From the NCBI RefSeq assembly GCF_003391135.1, contig NZ_CP031455.1, positions 8,273,501-8,337,500 on the forward strand: a stretch of 64,000 bases of DNA, in the 5' to 3' direction. The stretch is from Streptoverticillium olivoreticuli subsp. olivoreticuli (GTDB lineage: Bacteria > Actinomycetota > Actinomycetes > Streptomycetales > Streptomycetaceae). Within the stretch, counting starts at the first letter, position 1, and each line of letters starts with the position of its first letter. Position numbers and translations under genes: made by a program. The notes under the pieces are model-generated. The model searched no databases. It saw nothing but the letters and a program-made list of their open reading frames with translations, and was not told where the DNA came from. Shown piece by piece: positions 34,964-44,334 of the stretch.

Positions 34964-37666
34964 TCAGGAGGCGGGTTGTCGACGTTTGATCCCCAGGGTC
35001 GGATCGAGGCTGAGTGTGCCGTTCTGGCCGCGGTACGAGGCTGGAGTCCCGGTGTGCGGGAGGAGGCGGAGGTCGGCGAGGGGGCCGATGTCCTGCCAGG
35101 TGTCCGGGGGCCGGGTGGTGGGATCGGTGGGGTCGAGCGTTCTGGTGGGGAGGGGGACGGTGTGGGCGAGGATTCGACGGACCATATCGCGGTCGCCCCG
35201 GTTGATCGTGGCGGGAATCAGAGTGTCTCCGTCCGGGCATCCGCACATGTTCGCGCCAAGGGCCGGGTGGAGCCGTAGGCGGCCGTCGCCGTCGGGCCAG
35301 ACGGGCAGGGCCAGGCTGCCGTCGGCCCCGAGTCGTGTTGCCGCGGTGCGGGTGTTGAGCCCGGCGGCGTTGGAGAGATCGTGGAGGGTCTGCAGGTCGA
35401 CGGGGTGCGGGACGGTCGCGAGTCCCGCCAGTTGGGTGCGCAGTTGTTCGTCTGTGATGCGGTCCTGCCCTGCGCCTGAGGCGCTGTCGTTTGCGTAGAC
35501 GGTCTCGATCAGGTGCTGTACATCGCCGGGCTCGTGCAGCCGTCCTTCGCTGAGGCGGCTGAGGACGGCCGCGGTCTGCTGGAGCAGGTGCCCGTAGTAG
35601 ACGCCGGGTTTGGTGCCCCAGTGCGGCGGCGGGAGAGGGCCGGCGGGTACGAGGACGTGCAGGCGTGGGCTGGAGGCCCACGGGGGACGGGGGCGGTGGT
35701 GTCGCCAGCAGCGTCCGGCGCGCTGGATCAGGTAGTCGATGGGGGCGAGGTCGCTGATGACGAGGTCGAAGTCGACGTCCAGCGATTGCTCGGCGATTTG
35801 TGTGGCTATCAGGACAAACGGGCCTGGTTGCCGGTGGCCGTGGCGGCCGAGCTGGTGTTGGAGGAGTTGTGTGGTGTGGTCGCGTTGCCAGCGTGGCATG
35901 CGGGCATGGAGCAGCCCGATGCCGGTGGCCAGGCGCGGGGCCAGTAGCCGGTGTGTGCGCTGTGCGTCGTCCACGGTGTTGCAGACGATCATGACTGTTC
36001 CGTCGCCGTGTCCGGTGAGCGGGCGGAGCTGGGCGAGGAGTTGTGCGGCCCGGCCTGTGGGCACGGTGGGGTCGTGGGCGTAGCGGACGCGTTGGTGAGT
36101 GACCAGGAGGGAGCGTTCCCGCTCGTGGTTGACGAGGGCTTTGGAGACGTGAGGCCTGCCGGTGGTGGCGTCGATGTAGGCCCAGCCCGGGTAGGGCAGT
36201 TCGAGCTGATTCGTTTCTGGTCGGCCGGCTCCGGTGAGGTAGGCGTTCGCGAGGGTGGTGGCCGTCGCGGTGGTGAGGGTGGCGGACATCAGGATGACGG
36301 GTACGCGCAGGGCGCCCAGGAGTGCGAGAAGGGCGCGGGTGATGGTCTGTCCGTAAGCGTCGTACGAGTGGGCTTCGTCGATGATGACTGTTTTGTTGGA
36401 CAGGCCCAGTAGCCGTACGGCGTTGTGGGCGGTGGGCAGGGCGGCGAGGGCTGCTTGGTCCCAGGTGGCGGCCATGCCGCCGGTGGCCAGGAGGCCCAGG
36501 AGCCGTTGTCGCATCCACTCGGTGGGGTAGGTGCCGTGTCCTTCGGTGCCGTGGTCGGGGTTGTAGTCGGTGTTGAGCCATGCGGTGCCGTGGACGAGTG
36601 TGACCGGTGCGGCGGGTGTTGTCTGGTCCCGGACGAAGTCGCGGAGCCGCAGGTACATCGCTTCGGCCGTTGCGCGGGTGGGCAGCAGGACGGCAAGGCC
36701 GGATGAGCCGGCGGCTTCGGCCATGAGGCGGCCTGCGTAGAAAGCGGTTTCGGTCTTGCCGTTGCCTGTCATGTCGGCGATGAGCAGGAGCCCGGGGCCT
36801 TGCGCGAGTGCGGGAAGCCGTTGGGCGACGTCGTGCTGGAGCGGGCGCGGTGTCACGTGGAAGGTGTCGGTGAAGGTGCGCAGGGGTGCCCAGTGGGCCG
36901 GGGTGAGGCCTTCGGCTGCCACGGTGTTGGGTGCCTGGGAGACGGCGCGCTGGTAGTGCCGTTGCCAGTGGGGGTCTTGTCGCCACTCGGCGAGGCGGGC
37001 GCTTACCCATTGGCCGGCTCGGGTGGGGGAGGCGAGCCGGTCGGCGAGGACCACGACGGCGGCGACGAGGGCGGCCGGCAGCACATCTGCTGCGCGGTGG
37101 GGCGGCGAGGGGTGGCCGATGAGGCTGTGGATCAGGTGGGTCAGGGCGGTGCGTTCGGTGTCCCATCGGCCGGTGCCGAGCCGGGTGTCGAGGTCGTGCG
37201 GGTCCTCCAGCTCGAAGGCGGGCGGCATGGCGGGGAAGTTGCCGTGATGTCCTGCGACGATCTGGCCGAGCTGGACGGCCGCGTCGTCGAGTTCCCAGCC
37301 GAGCCGGGTGAGGAGCTGAGGAACAGTGATTCCGGAGGCGTAGGCGTGTGGGAGGGGTTCACGGTCCGCTGCGTGTGCGAAGCCTTCGCCCAGGCTGGGG
37401 AGCTGGAGTTGGCCGTACTGGCAGCACGGCGTGCTCTTTCCGAGGTCGTGCAGGCCGGCGGCCAGCATGAGCAGCGTGCGGGCGTGTTCCGCGTCCACGG
37501 CCCAGGAGTCGGCGATCAACCGGCGTTGTGCCGGGGTGAGGAAGGCGTCCCATAAGGATCCGGCTATCGCGGCTGTGTCGGCCAGATGGCATCCCAGGGG
37601 GTAGGTGGTTCCCGGGGGGAGGAGCCCTCGTTGCTTTCCCGCGATCCGGGGGTCGGGAAGGTCCAT
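34964..37666 (-). CDS. cas3: CRISPR-associated helicase/nuclease Cas3 (type I-E)
   Basis: The 900-residue protein has an N-terminal HD nuclease domain and a superfamily 2 helicase. HD-domain metal ligands include H27 and the HDLGK motif at H73-D74, with HH at 140-141. Helicase motifs are Walker A MTGNGKTE (299-306), DEAH (430-433), SATL (461-464), and motif VI QRAGRCWRH. A Cas3 C-terminal domain follows. Cas3 is recruited by Cascade to unwind and degrade target DNA. Unusually for type I-E it is the last gene of the cas operon, 103 bp after cas6e, with a perfect hairpin in the gap. All catalytic motifs appear intact. No cas1/cas2 follow. Confidence 0.95.
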   Translation of the reverse strand: MDLPDPRIAGKQRGLLPPGTTYPLGCHLADTAAIAGSLWDAFLTPAQRRLIADSWAVDAEHARTLLMLAAGLHDLGKSTPCCQYGQLQLPSLGEGFAHAADREPLPHAYASGITVPQLLTRLGWELDDAAVQLGQIVAGHHGNFPAMPPAFELEDPHDLDTRLGTGRWDTERTALTHLIHSLIGHPSPPHRAADVLPAALVAAVVVLADRLASPTRAGQWVSARLAEWRQDPHWQRHYQRAVSQAPNTVAAEGLTPAHWAPLRTFTDTFHVTPRPLQHDVAQRLPALAQGPGLLLIADMTGNGKTETAFYAGRLMAEAAGSSGLAVLLPTRATAEAMYLRLRDFVRDQTTPAAPVTLVHGTAWLNTDYNPDHGTEGHGTYPTEWMRQRLLGLLATGGMAATWDQAALAALPTAHNAVRLLGLSNKTVIIDEAHSYDAYGQTITRALLALLGALRVPVILMSATLTTATATTLANAYLTGAGRPETNQLELPYPGWAYIDATTGRPHVSKALVNHERERSLLVTHQRVRYAHDPTVPTGRAAQLLAQLRPLTGHGDGTVMIVCNTVDDAQRTHRLLAPRLATGIGLLHARMPRWQRDHTTQLLQHQLGRHGHRQPGPFVLIATQIAEQSLDVDFDLVISDLAPIDYLIQRAGRCWRHHRPRPPWASSPRLHVLVPAGPLPPPHWGTKPGVYYGHLLQQTAAVLSRLSEGRLHEPGDVQHLIETVYANDSASGAGQDRITDEQLRTQLAGLATVPHPVDLQTLHDLSNAAGLNTRTAATRLGADGSLALPVWPDGDGRLRLHPALGANMCGCPDGDTLIPATINRGDRDMVRRILAHTVPLPTRTLDPTDPTTRPPDTWQDIGPLADLRLLPHTGTPASYRGQNGTLSLDPTLGIKRRQPAS

Positions 37667-37724
37667 GGCCTGTCTTTCGTCGTCCGTGGTCGTGGTGGTT
37701 GGTGCCTGTGGTGTTCGCCGGGCC

Positions 37725-37758
37725 CTGGTGTCCGTACTTGGGCCCTTACGGACACCAG
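37725..37758. promoter_or_regulatory. Perfect 12-bp stem-loop between cas6e and cas3
   Basis: CTGGTGTCCGTA (37725-37736) pairs exactly with TACGGACACCAG (37747-37758) around a 10-base loop. No T-tract follows on the minus strand. It could attenuate or stabilise the cas transcript before cas3, or be a two-fold operator. The stem sequence does not match the CRISPR repeat, so it is unlikely to be a Cas6e site. Confidence 0.6.
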
Positions 37759-37769
37759 GACTTGGGCTG

Positions 37770-38426
37770 TCAGTTGCGCGGGGGCAGAGGGGCCAGGGAG
37801 AGCAGGCCGCATCCGTAGGCTCGGCCCTTGCCTATGCCTTGGAGGAGTGCGGTCCGCAGTGCGGTCGGGTCGGTGATGGTGGCGGTGCCGTCGAAGTGGA
37901 CGGGCCGGTGGTGGATGCTGCGGCCGGTGATCACGGGGACGGGGTGGCCGGTGCCTCCGCCGTGCAGGTCGAGGCCGGCCGATTCCGCTTTGCGGATCCA
38001 CCAGTCGGCGGCTTCCTCGCCCTCGAGGCTGACGGTGGTGGAGCGGCGGCGGCCGGGGACACAGCGGGCTACGAGTGGGTGGGCGACGATCCGGTAGCGC
38101 ACGTCGATGCCGGTGTCGATCCATTCGAGGACGGGAGAGAGGGAGCGCTGGTCGGCGGCGGTGGTGTAGCCGACGGGCAGGTTGTCCAGGTGTGCGGGGA
38201 TCGCGGATTGCACGAGCATGACGGGCCCACTGCGCCCGGGTTCGAGGCGGAAGAGAATTCCGGCGCTGGCGCGGGGAGTTTCGCCCAGGGCCTCGGGGAA
38301 CAGGGACATGACGGTTTTGTGGAGTTCATGGGCGTAGCGCAGGTCCCGCTGCACTTGCCGGTCGGCGGTGTTCAGCTGGAGTCGGGCGAGGTAGAGAGGA
38401 ACGGTGCTCGCCAGGGAGCCGGTCAT
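37770..38426 (-). CDS. cas6e: Cas6e/CasE crRNA endoribonuclease
   Basis: The 218-residue protein has the double ferredoxin fold of type I-E Cas6 (Cse3/CasE). Residues about 8-60 hold LYLARLQLNTADRQVQRDLR and the AHELH segment containing the likely catalytic histidine. The C-terminal Gly-rich loop GIGKGRAYGCGLLSLAP is diagnostic. It cuts the CRISPR repeat 3' of the hairpin and stays bound to the crRNA as part of Cascade. The ATG at 38426 overlaps the cas5 stop (ATGA). Confidence 0.93.
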   Translation of the reverse strand: MTGSLASTVPLYLARLQLNTADRQVQRDLRYAHELHKTVMSLFPEALGETPRASAGILFRLEPGRSGPVMLVQSAIPAHLDNLPVGYTTAADQRSLSPVLEWIDTGIDVRYRIVAHPLVARCVPGRRRSTTVSLEGEEAADWWIRKAESAGLDLHGGGTGHPVPVITGRSIHHRPVHFDGTATITDPTALRTALLQGIGKGRAYGCGLLSLAPLPPRN

Positions 38427-39199
38427 CGTGCGGGTGTTCCTTCCGGGTTGAGGTAGGCGTCGAGCCGGTCCAGCCAGTCCTGCCGGGGGGCGAGGCATTG
38501 TCCGGCGGGATGGGGGCGGGTGCGGTGCCACACGTCGCGGGTGCCGAAAAGACGTCCGAGGAGAGGCACGTCGTTGACACGTGCGGGCGGTGGGCCGTCG
38601 TCCTGGGGGTCGGTGTCGAGGACGTAGTCGACGAGTACGTGACCGCTGCGTTTGCCGCCGTGCTGGTCTTGGTGGCGGTTGAGCGGCAGATTTCCGAGCT
38701 CGGCCACCGGGTCGTCGAGCCCGTCTCTGAGAAGAGGCGGATAGGACGGAGGGAAGCCCCGGCGTCCCAGGTGGAGGGAGAAGACCGGGGCACGCAGAGC
38801 TTGGGCGCAACGGGTCGTGAGATCCGTGTCGGCACAGGTGACGGCGACGGTGAAGGCGGCGTCGGCGAGGAACCAGCGGTAGGAGACGAGGGTGCCCTTG
38901 CCGTTGGCCCGGCGGCCGCCGTCGCCGATGTGGACGGTGGAGGAGTCCCCACCGCCGACGGTATGGAAATCACGGCGCTGGGTGCCGGGCCGGTCGATGC
39001 GCACCGTGTAGCGCAGTGGGGAGAGCTCGGAGAGGTCGGCGTAGCCGGTGAGGGGGTCGTGCCGGATGCCCAGTGCCGCACCGATCATGCCGGTGAGAGC
39101 GGATCGGGTGGGGTGACGCAGGGTGGGCCGGGTGTTGAAGAGGGCGGGTGCGGGCCATGCCTGCCAGGGGGCGGCGAGATGGAGGAGGAAGCCGGGCAT
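38423..39199 (-). CDS. cas5e: Cas5e/CasD Cascade subunit
   Basis: The 258-residue RAMP protein begins GFLLHLAAPWQAWPAPALFN, the typical Cas5e N-terminal strand. It continues with TRPTLRHPTRSALTGMIGAA and the HPLGRRxFPPSYP-type motif, here HLGRRGFPPSYPP. It binds the 5' handle of the crRNA in Cascade. The start ATG at 39199 overlaps the cas7 stop by one base (TGATG), so translation is coupled. Confidence 0.93.
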   Translation of the reverse strand: MPGFLLHLAAPWQAWPAPALFNTRPTLRHPTRSALTGMIGAALGIRHDPLTGYADLSELSPLRYTVRIDRPGTQRRDFHTVGGGDSSTVHIGDGGRRANGKGTLVSYRWFLADAAFTVAVTCADTDLTTRCAQALRAPVFSLHLGRRGFPPSYPPLLRDGLDDPVAELGNLPLNRHQDQHGGKRSGHVLVDYVLDTDPQDDGPPPARVNDVPLLGRLFGTRDVWHRTRPHPAGQCLAPRQDWLDRLDAYLNPEGTPAR

Positions 39200-40467
39200 C
39201 ACAGGGAGTCCTGGCGGCGGGTGGCCTGCTCTGCCCGGGCGATTCCGACGATCTGGGCGATGAGGTCGTCGACTCCGTCGTGCCGTGCGCCGAGGTTCCC
39301 GAGCGGTGCGTCGGCGGTGGTGACGTGCCCATGGGCGGCGAGGCCGGTGAGACCGAAGATCTTGTTCATCTTCGGTACGTAGCTGTTGTAGCGGTCGATG
39401 GAGGGGCCCATCCATCCCTGTCCGGAGTCGGTGACCGGCTGGGACCAGGCGCCGGCGTAATCGATGGGCTGGTCGGTGCGTACAGAGATGTGGACGAGGT
39501 CAGGTCCCACCTCGGCCGGGTGCGTACGCCGCTTGGCGCGGGGCAGAGTCAGCGCGAAGGAGCGCAGGAACGCGGCCGTCACTTCGAGCGCGGTCTCGTG
39601 CGGGTCATCGATGTCCATGCCGGAGCCGGTGAGATTCCTGGCGAGGTCGTTGAGATCGATGGATGCCCAGCGGCGCAGGACGCCCGCGGTGTGGAGGGAG
39701 ACATCGAGAAATCCGGCGCCGGGCTGGTCCTGGCGCTGGGCGGTGATGTCGTCCACGGCCGTGTAGTAGTCCTCCTGCTCGTCCGCCGCATGGGTGCCCA
39801 GACCGAACGCGACCTGTGCGGCGCCGTCCACGCGTGAGCCGGGGTCATCGGCCAGCATGCGGCCGAAGAGAGAGATGACCTTGTTGGAACGGTTCACGAT
39901 GCGTCGGATCTCGTCGCGGCCGGTGGACGAGATCGTACCGATCACCCCCTTCACCTCGGCGGGATCGCCCTCATCGTCGGCCTTCTTCGCCGCGGCGGTG
40001 AGGTCCTTGTCACCGGCGGCCTGCAGAAGATCCCGGTGCCGTTCCGCCACGGCCGCGAGGAGAGCAGGGGCGTTGCCGACGAGGAACAGCGCCGTGTTCG
40101 TCTCTCCGGTGAACCTGGTCGTCTTCCCCCGCCCTGTCGTCGAGGCCTTCAGTCCTTTGAAGCCGGCTGCGAGGATCACCAGGAGCCCTGCTCGTGTCGC
40201 GGTCCACGCGTCGTCCCAGCCGTGCTCCTTGACGAGCTGTTCTCCGATGAGCTCAGGCAACCGCCGGGTGCGGACGGCCGGGTCGTCGAAGAGGTCCTGG
40301 AGCTGGAGCCGGACAGGACGCTTCTGCGACTGCGAGGACGGGGCGATGCGCGGCGTGGCACCGAAAACCGTCATCTTCGGAGCCCCGGTGTCATCCCTGT
40401 TGATATTGGACGGCGGAAGCTCGTGCAGGGTCGTGATCGTGATGTGCAGCGGGCTGGGAGAGGGCAC
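39199..40467 (-). CDS. cas7e: Cas7e/CasC Cascade backbone subunit
   Basis: The 422-residue protein is the Cas7 (CT1975/Cse4) family, the six-copy backbone of Cascade that coats the crRNA. Diagnostic segments include HITITTLHELPPSNINRDDTG, with an embedded PKMTVFG, at the N-terminus, then KRPVRLQLQDLFDD, AAFLRSFALTLPRAKRRTH and a C-terminal GARHDGVDDLIAQIVGIA. It is longer than the E. coli protein (363 aa), as usual for actinobacteria. The start is GTG at 40467 with AGGAG eight bases upstream, two bases beyond the cse2 stop. Confidence 0.94.
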   Translation of the reverse strand: MPSPSPLHITITTLHELPPSNINRDDTGAPKMTVFGATPRIAPSSQSQKRPVRLQLQDLFDDPAVRTRRLPELIGEQLVKEHGWDDAWTATRAGLLVILAAGFKGLKASTTGRGKTTRFTGETNTALFLVGNAPALLAAVAERHRDLLQAAGDKDLTAAAKKADDEGDPAEVKGVIGTISSTGRDEIRRIVNRSNKVISLFGRMLADDPGSRVDGAAQVAFGLGTHAADEQEDYYTAVDDITAQRQDQPGAGFLDVSLHTAGVLRRWASIDLNDLARNLTGSGMDIDDPHETALEVTAAFLRSFALTLPRAKRRTHPAEVGPDLVHISVRTDQPIDYAGAWSQPVTDSGQGWMGPSIDRYNSYVPKMNKIFGLTGLAAHGHVTTADAPLGNLGARHDGVDDLIAQIVGIARAEQATRRQDSL

Positions 40468-40469
40468 GG

Positions 40470-41054
40470 TCAGTTCTCCTGGGCAACAGTGGGAAAGGCG
40501 ATGGCGTAGGACTCCCACCAGCGGCGGGAGATGGCGCCGGCGCGGAACGGCCAGCCGTTCAGGTCCGACAGCACTACCGCGAGGTCGAGGCCCGACAACT
40601 GCGGGTCGAGCTGACGCACGACCCGGGGGAGAGCCAGGCGCAGCCCGGCGAGGGATTTGCGGGTCAGCAGACGCATGGTCTTGTCGGCCCGTCCCGAGGT
40701 CACACAACCGTCGTGGGCCGCACGGCCCAGGGCAGCCCCGAGGTTTCCTTGCGCATAGCGGGCGGGCGCGGGCTCCGCGCTGCCGGTGGATGTGGGGTGA
40801 CAGGCGAAAATCCCGGCAGCCAGTAGGTAGTTGGCCTTGCGCTCCGGGTGCATGCTCTCGGCGGCGAGCCCGCGCAGCAGGTGCAGAGCATCTCCGGTGC
40901 CACGGCGCCCGGACACGCTCTCAGGCCGGGTCGCAGCCGCGACGGCACGCCGGAGCCGGGCACGCGCGGACGGGGTGGCACAGTGGCCGCGCACCACGTC
41001 GAGAAACGCGTCGTATCCGGCGAACGGGTCGGGCGCGGGCGGTAATTCACTCAT
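40470..41054 (-). CDS. cse2: Cse2/CasB Cascade small subunit
   Basis: The 194-residue, mostly helical protein matches Cse2, which is present in two copies in type I-E Cascade and stabilises the displaced strand. Segments AGIFACHPTSTGSAEPAP, LAGLRLALPRVVRQLDP and WPFRAGAISRRWWESYAIAF are family-typical, the last including the C-terminal aromatic patch. Its ATG overlaps the cse1 stop by one base. Confidence 0.93.
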   Translation of the reverse strand: MSELPPAPDPFAGYDAFLDVVRGHCATPSARARLRRAVAAATRPESVSGRRGTGDALHLLRGLAAESMHPERKANYLLAAGIFACHPTSTGSAEPAPARYAQGNLGAALGRAAHDGCVTSGRADKTMRLLTRKSLAGLRLALPRVVRQLDPQLSGLDLAVVLSDLNGWPFRAGAISRRWWESYAIAFPTVAQEN

Positions 41055-42706
41055 CAGGCTGCGGCCTTTCCGGACGACGGCTTGGGGCGGCGGGTGAGGA
41101 TGATGCGCGCACGCGCGACAGCCTGAATGCCGCGAGGCGACTGCGTGGCTGTGGCCGTCGACTCGTCGTACGCGGCCACAGCGACGGGTAGGAAACGGCC
41201 CGGTTCATAGGGCTGACCATCGCGTGCGGCGCGCACGGCCTGCCAGAACACCACCTCCGCACGGTCCCAGAACAGCCGTCGGGCGTCGGCCGGCCAGTGC
41301 ATGCCGACTGCTCGGTCGCGGTTTCCCGCGCACATCGCCGTCGTCATCTGTTTCGTGGCCCGGTCCAGCAGGACGAAGGCGTTCTCCGCGTCGGTGTGCG
41401 CGGCTCTGACGGTGGGGGGTACGAGCGTGCGATCGCCCACGGGCCGGAAAAGGGGACAGGGCGAGTCAGCCGACCACCACAGCACGTCGTCCGCCTTGTC
41501 CGCTGCACAGGACAGAGCACGCACCCGAGCCGCCCGCAGCACCGCGGCCGCCGGTCCCGAGCTCAGACCGGCAGACAGATCCGTGAACACCTGGGGCGCC
41601 ACGACAGGCGCGGATTCCTTGCTGCCCTTGCCGGACTTGTCGGGGTCGGCTGCCCTGTGCGCTGACGGCCGCGCGTGTGCAATCAGCGAATCGACGTTCC
41701 GCCACAGGGCGCGGTCCGGGTCGGCCGGCACCGGCCTGATCTGCTCACGCCCGTCCTTGCCCGTGCTGTGCGTGTGCATGAGGAAGGGGTCCAGAGCGGG
41801 CGGCATCTTGTCCCCTGCTGCATCGAACGCCCAGGTCAGTTTGAGCCGTAGCATGGCACGCCCGTCGGGAGCGGGGTCGAGAAGCACGGCATGGCGGGAG
41901 CGTCCGGTCAGCAATGACACGCGGCCCGACGGAGCGGCCAAGGCCGGGGCGAGCGGGTCAGGTATCGCGTCGGTCTCCCACGGCGCGAGATCCTCACCGG
42001 GGCCGGCGGGCAGGGCGGAAGGGCAGTTCAGCACCAGCGTCTCGAACAGCGTCCGGCCCTTGACGAAGTACGAGACGGTGTTCCGGTACGGGCCCGCCGC
42101 GGTCTTCGACCGTGCCGGGTGCCCCGTCGGCTTGCGCGTTCCGCAGCCGCCCCCGGCGCCGACGCCGAGCAGCGCTTCCAGCGACCACACTGCTATATGG
42201 GCCGGGAGCGGGGTGTCCTGATCGCGTTTGTCGAACCAGACATGGTTGTTGCCTGACGGCAGCCCGTACACCAGCTTCCCCGGCGCCGCCCAGTCCTTGC
42301 ATTCATCCCGCAGAGCGGGGACCTGCCGGTAGGGACACGCATCGTCGAACAGCCGCATGCGGTGACGATGGGCGGCGAAATAGGCCTCCACCCTGGCCGC
42401 GTCGAAACGCCCCTCGGCCAGCACCCGGGCCCGCAACCGCTGCCACTCCTGCCCCCGCGCCCGGTCCAGCCCCGTGACTCTCATCGTCATGGCCACGAGA
42501 TTCCTCATGACCACCGACTCCGTGGCCTCGTACGGGACGTCGATGTGGTCGATCAGATGCGCGGCCGATAACGCCTGCGCGTAACCGCCGACCAACCCGC
42601 CGGGTAACCAGGGAGGCGGAGGCCCGTACACGCCATCGGCATGCTCCGCTCCGCGTGCGGGGCGGACGGGTAACCATGCCCCGTCCGCGACGTTCAAGGA
42701 GATCAC
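41054..42706 (-). CDS. cse1: Cse1/CasA Cascade large subunit
   Basis: The 550-residue protein is Cse1 (Cas8e), the subunit that recognises the PAM and recruits Cas3. Typical segments are NVADGAWLPVRPARG at the start, RMRLFDDACPYRQVP, LPSGNNHVWFDKRD and GGCGTRKPTGHPARSKTAAG, with the C-terminal four-helix bundle after about residue 350. The GTG at 42706 is chosen because AAGGA lies five bases upstream; a TTG one codon earlier is possible. It is the first gene of the cas operon, whose promoter would lie in the 110 bp between 42707 and the trailer end of array 1. Confidence 0.94.
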   Translation of the reverse strand: MISLNVADGAWLPVRPARGAEHADGVYGPPPPWLPGGLVGGYAQALSAAHLIDHIDVPYEATESVVMRNLVAMTMRVTGLDRARGQEWQRLRARVLAEGRFDAARVEAYFAAHRHRMRLFDDACPYRQVPALRDECKDWAAPGKLVYGLPSGNNHVWFDKRDQDTPLPAHIAVWSLEALLGVGAGGGCGTRKPTGHPARSKTAAGPYRNTVSYFVKGRTLFETLVLNCPSALPAGPGEDLAPWETDAIPDPLAPALAAPSGRVSLLTGRSRHAVLLDPAPDGRAMLRLKLTWAFDAAGDKMPPALDPFLMHTHSTGKDGREQIRPVPADPDRALWRNVDSLIAHARPSAHRAADPDKSGKGSKESAPVVAPQVFTDLSAGLSSGPAAAVLRAARVRALSCAADKADDVLWWSADSPCPLFRPVGDRTLVPPTVRAAHTDAENAFVLLDRATKQMTTAMCAGNRDRAVGMHWPADARRLFWDRAEVVFWQAVRAARDGQPYEPGRFLPVAVAAYDESTATATQSPRGIQAVARARIILTRRPKPSSGKAAA

Positions 42707-42815
42707 CAAGATCCTTCCGTATGAGTATTGCTCTTACCCGTACGCTAACGGAGGCCACTGACAACGCATTTGGGAGCGAGCTGACCAGCATGTTCCGTCA
42801 GGCTGGAGGATTCTT

Positions 42816-44125
42816 GGTCTGGTACCCGCGTGTGCGGGACGGACGTAATCGGCTCGGCCCTCAAGCGTTTGCCCTGCGGGTCACCCCCGCGTCTGCGGGA
42901 CGGACAAGGACAAGCAGTGCCTCGCGGCTGTCGGGGTCGGGTCACCCCCGCGTCTACGGGACGGACAGGTTGAGGCGTGTTCGGTGTCGCCGTACCTGCG
43001 GGTCACCCCCGCGCCTGCGGGACGGACTCGTACGCCTCGACCAGTGAGCCGCGTTGGCCCGGGTCACCCCCGCGCCTGCGGGACGGACGACATGGAGGTC
43101 GAGAGCGTCACCGTGCCTGACGGGTCACCCCCGCGCCTGCGGGACGGACGCCTTCGCCTTGTCTATGAGCGTGGCGGTTTCCGGGTCACCCCCGCGCCTG
43201 CGGGACGGACAGCTGCGCGGCCGTCTTCGCGGCGTACCAGGACGGGTCACCCCCGCGCCTGCGGGACGGACCACATGACCGGTCATGATGATCACGGCGA
43301 CGACGGGTCACCCCCGCGCCTGCGGGACGGACCCGGCCTCCGACCAGCTCACCTACACCGCCGACGGGTCACCCCCGCGCCTGCGGGACGGACCCCAGCA
43401 GACGATGGACGCCGACGCTGATGAACGGGTCACCCCCGCGCCTGCGGGACGGACGCCCCGGTGATGCATCTGAGGCCCGGCCGTCACGGGTCACCCCCGC
43501 GCCTGCGGGACGGACGGCTTCACTGGCTCCCCCACCTTCTCCACCGGCGGGTCACCCCCGCGCCTGCGGGACGGACGCCCGGCGAAGCGCGGCAGTCCGG
43601 TACAACCACGGGTCACCCCCGCGCCTGCGGGACGGACGCTCCCACAGACCGCTTGACGATCTATAGGAGCGGGTCACCCCCGCGCCTGCGGGACGGACCC
43701 CGTGTTCGTCGTACCGCCCATCGTCCGGGGCGGGTCACCCCCGCGCCTGCGGGACGGACGGTCCTGCGGCTGGATCAGTGTCGGCGAAGGGCGGGTCACC
43801 CCCGCGCCTGCGGGACGGACCTGCGCATGCTCGCCAACCACGGAATCGTCGACGGGTCACCCCCGCGCCTGCGGGACGGACTCGGGCAAGGGCGCGGAGG
43901 TGCGTGAGGTGACCGGGTCACCCCCGCGCCTGCGGGACGGACTCGACCGCCTCGGCGAGCACGACGCCCGCCACCGGGTCACCCCCGCGCCTGCGGGACG
44001 GACCTGTGCCTGGATTCGTCGGACGGCTACTCCGCCGGGTCACCCCCGCGCCTGCGGGACGGACGTGCGACGATCAGAACATCTGCTACCAGGAGACGGG
44101 TCACCCCCGCGCCTGCGGGACGGAC
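42816..44125 (-). CRISPR. CRISPR array 1: 22 repeats of 29 nt, 21 spacers of 32 nt
   Basis: The repeat begins CGGGTCACCCC and ends GCGGGACGGAC on the plus strand, with an exact 61-bp period from 42816 to 44097. The leftmost unit (42816-42844) keeps only its right half. The next two carry single changes (GTCTGC, GTCTACGGG), and all others are uniform. Degeneration on the left and a conserved leader on the right mean the array is transcribed leftward, giving a crRNA repeat that begins GTCCGTCCCGC. The hairpin arms CCCGC/GCGGG flank a 4-base loop, as expected for type I-E. No duplicate spacers were seen. Confidence 0.98.
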
Positions 44126-44300
44126 CCTTCGCGAACTGCGACGTTGTAGCGGCTTTGCTATTTCGTTACCAAGGGGCTGGTCGGGCGGAGCCGAGAGGAT
44201 TCGGTCATGCGTGTCTATCTCGCAAGCCAGTCTAGGTGCTGGCTTCGCATTGAGTGAGTGATTCAAGACGGGTGGCCGAGCGGGCCGAATCTGCCCAGGT
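44126..44300 (-). promoter_or_regulatory. Leader of CRISPR array 1
   Basis: The sequence after the last repeat, starting CCTTCGCGAACTGCG, is shared with the flank of array 2 at 50106-50280. It includes the identical GGCTTTGCTATTTCGTTA core and extends to CGGGCCGAATCTGC. It contains one of the more AT-rich stretches in the region and should hold the array promoter, directing transcription to the left toward the array and the cas operon. Confidence 0.8.
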
Positions 44301-44334
44301 AGGCCCAGAAGTCCGGCCCTGTGCCCCAGTTGGA

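Noticed and set aside
37725..37758. Hairpin as a stray CRISPR repeat or Cas6e site
   Set aside because: The stem sequence is unrelated to the repeat.
42984..44235. Long Pro/Arg/Asp-rich plus-strand frames with SPPRLRDG repeats
   Set aside because: They are translations of the CRISPR repeats; the 61-bp period shifts frame each unit and there is no ribosome site.
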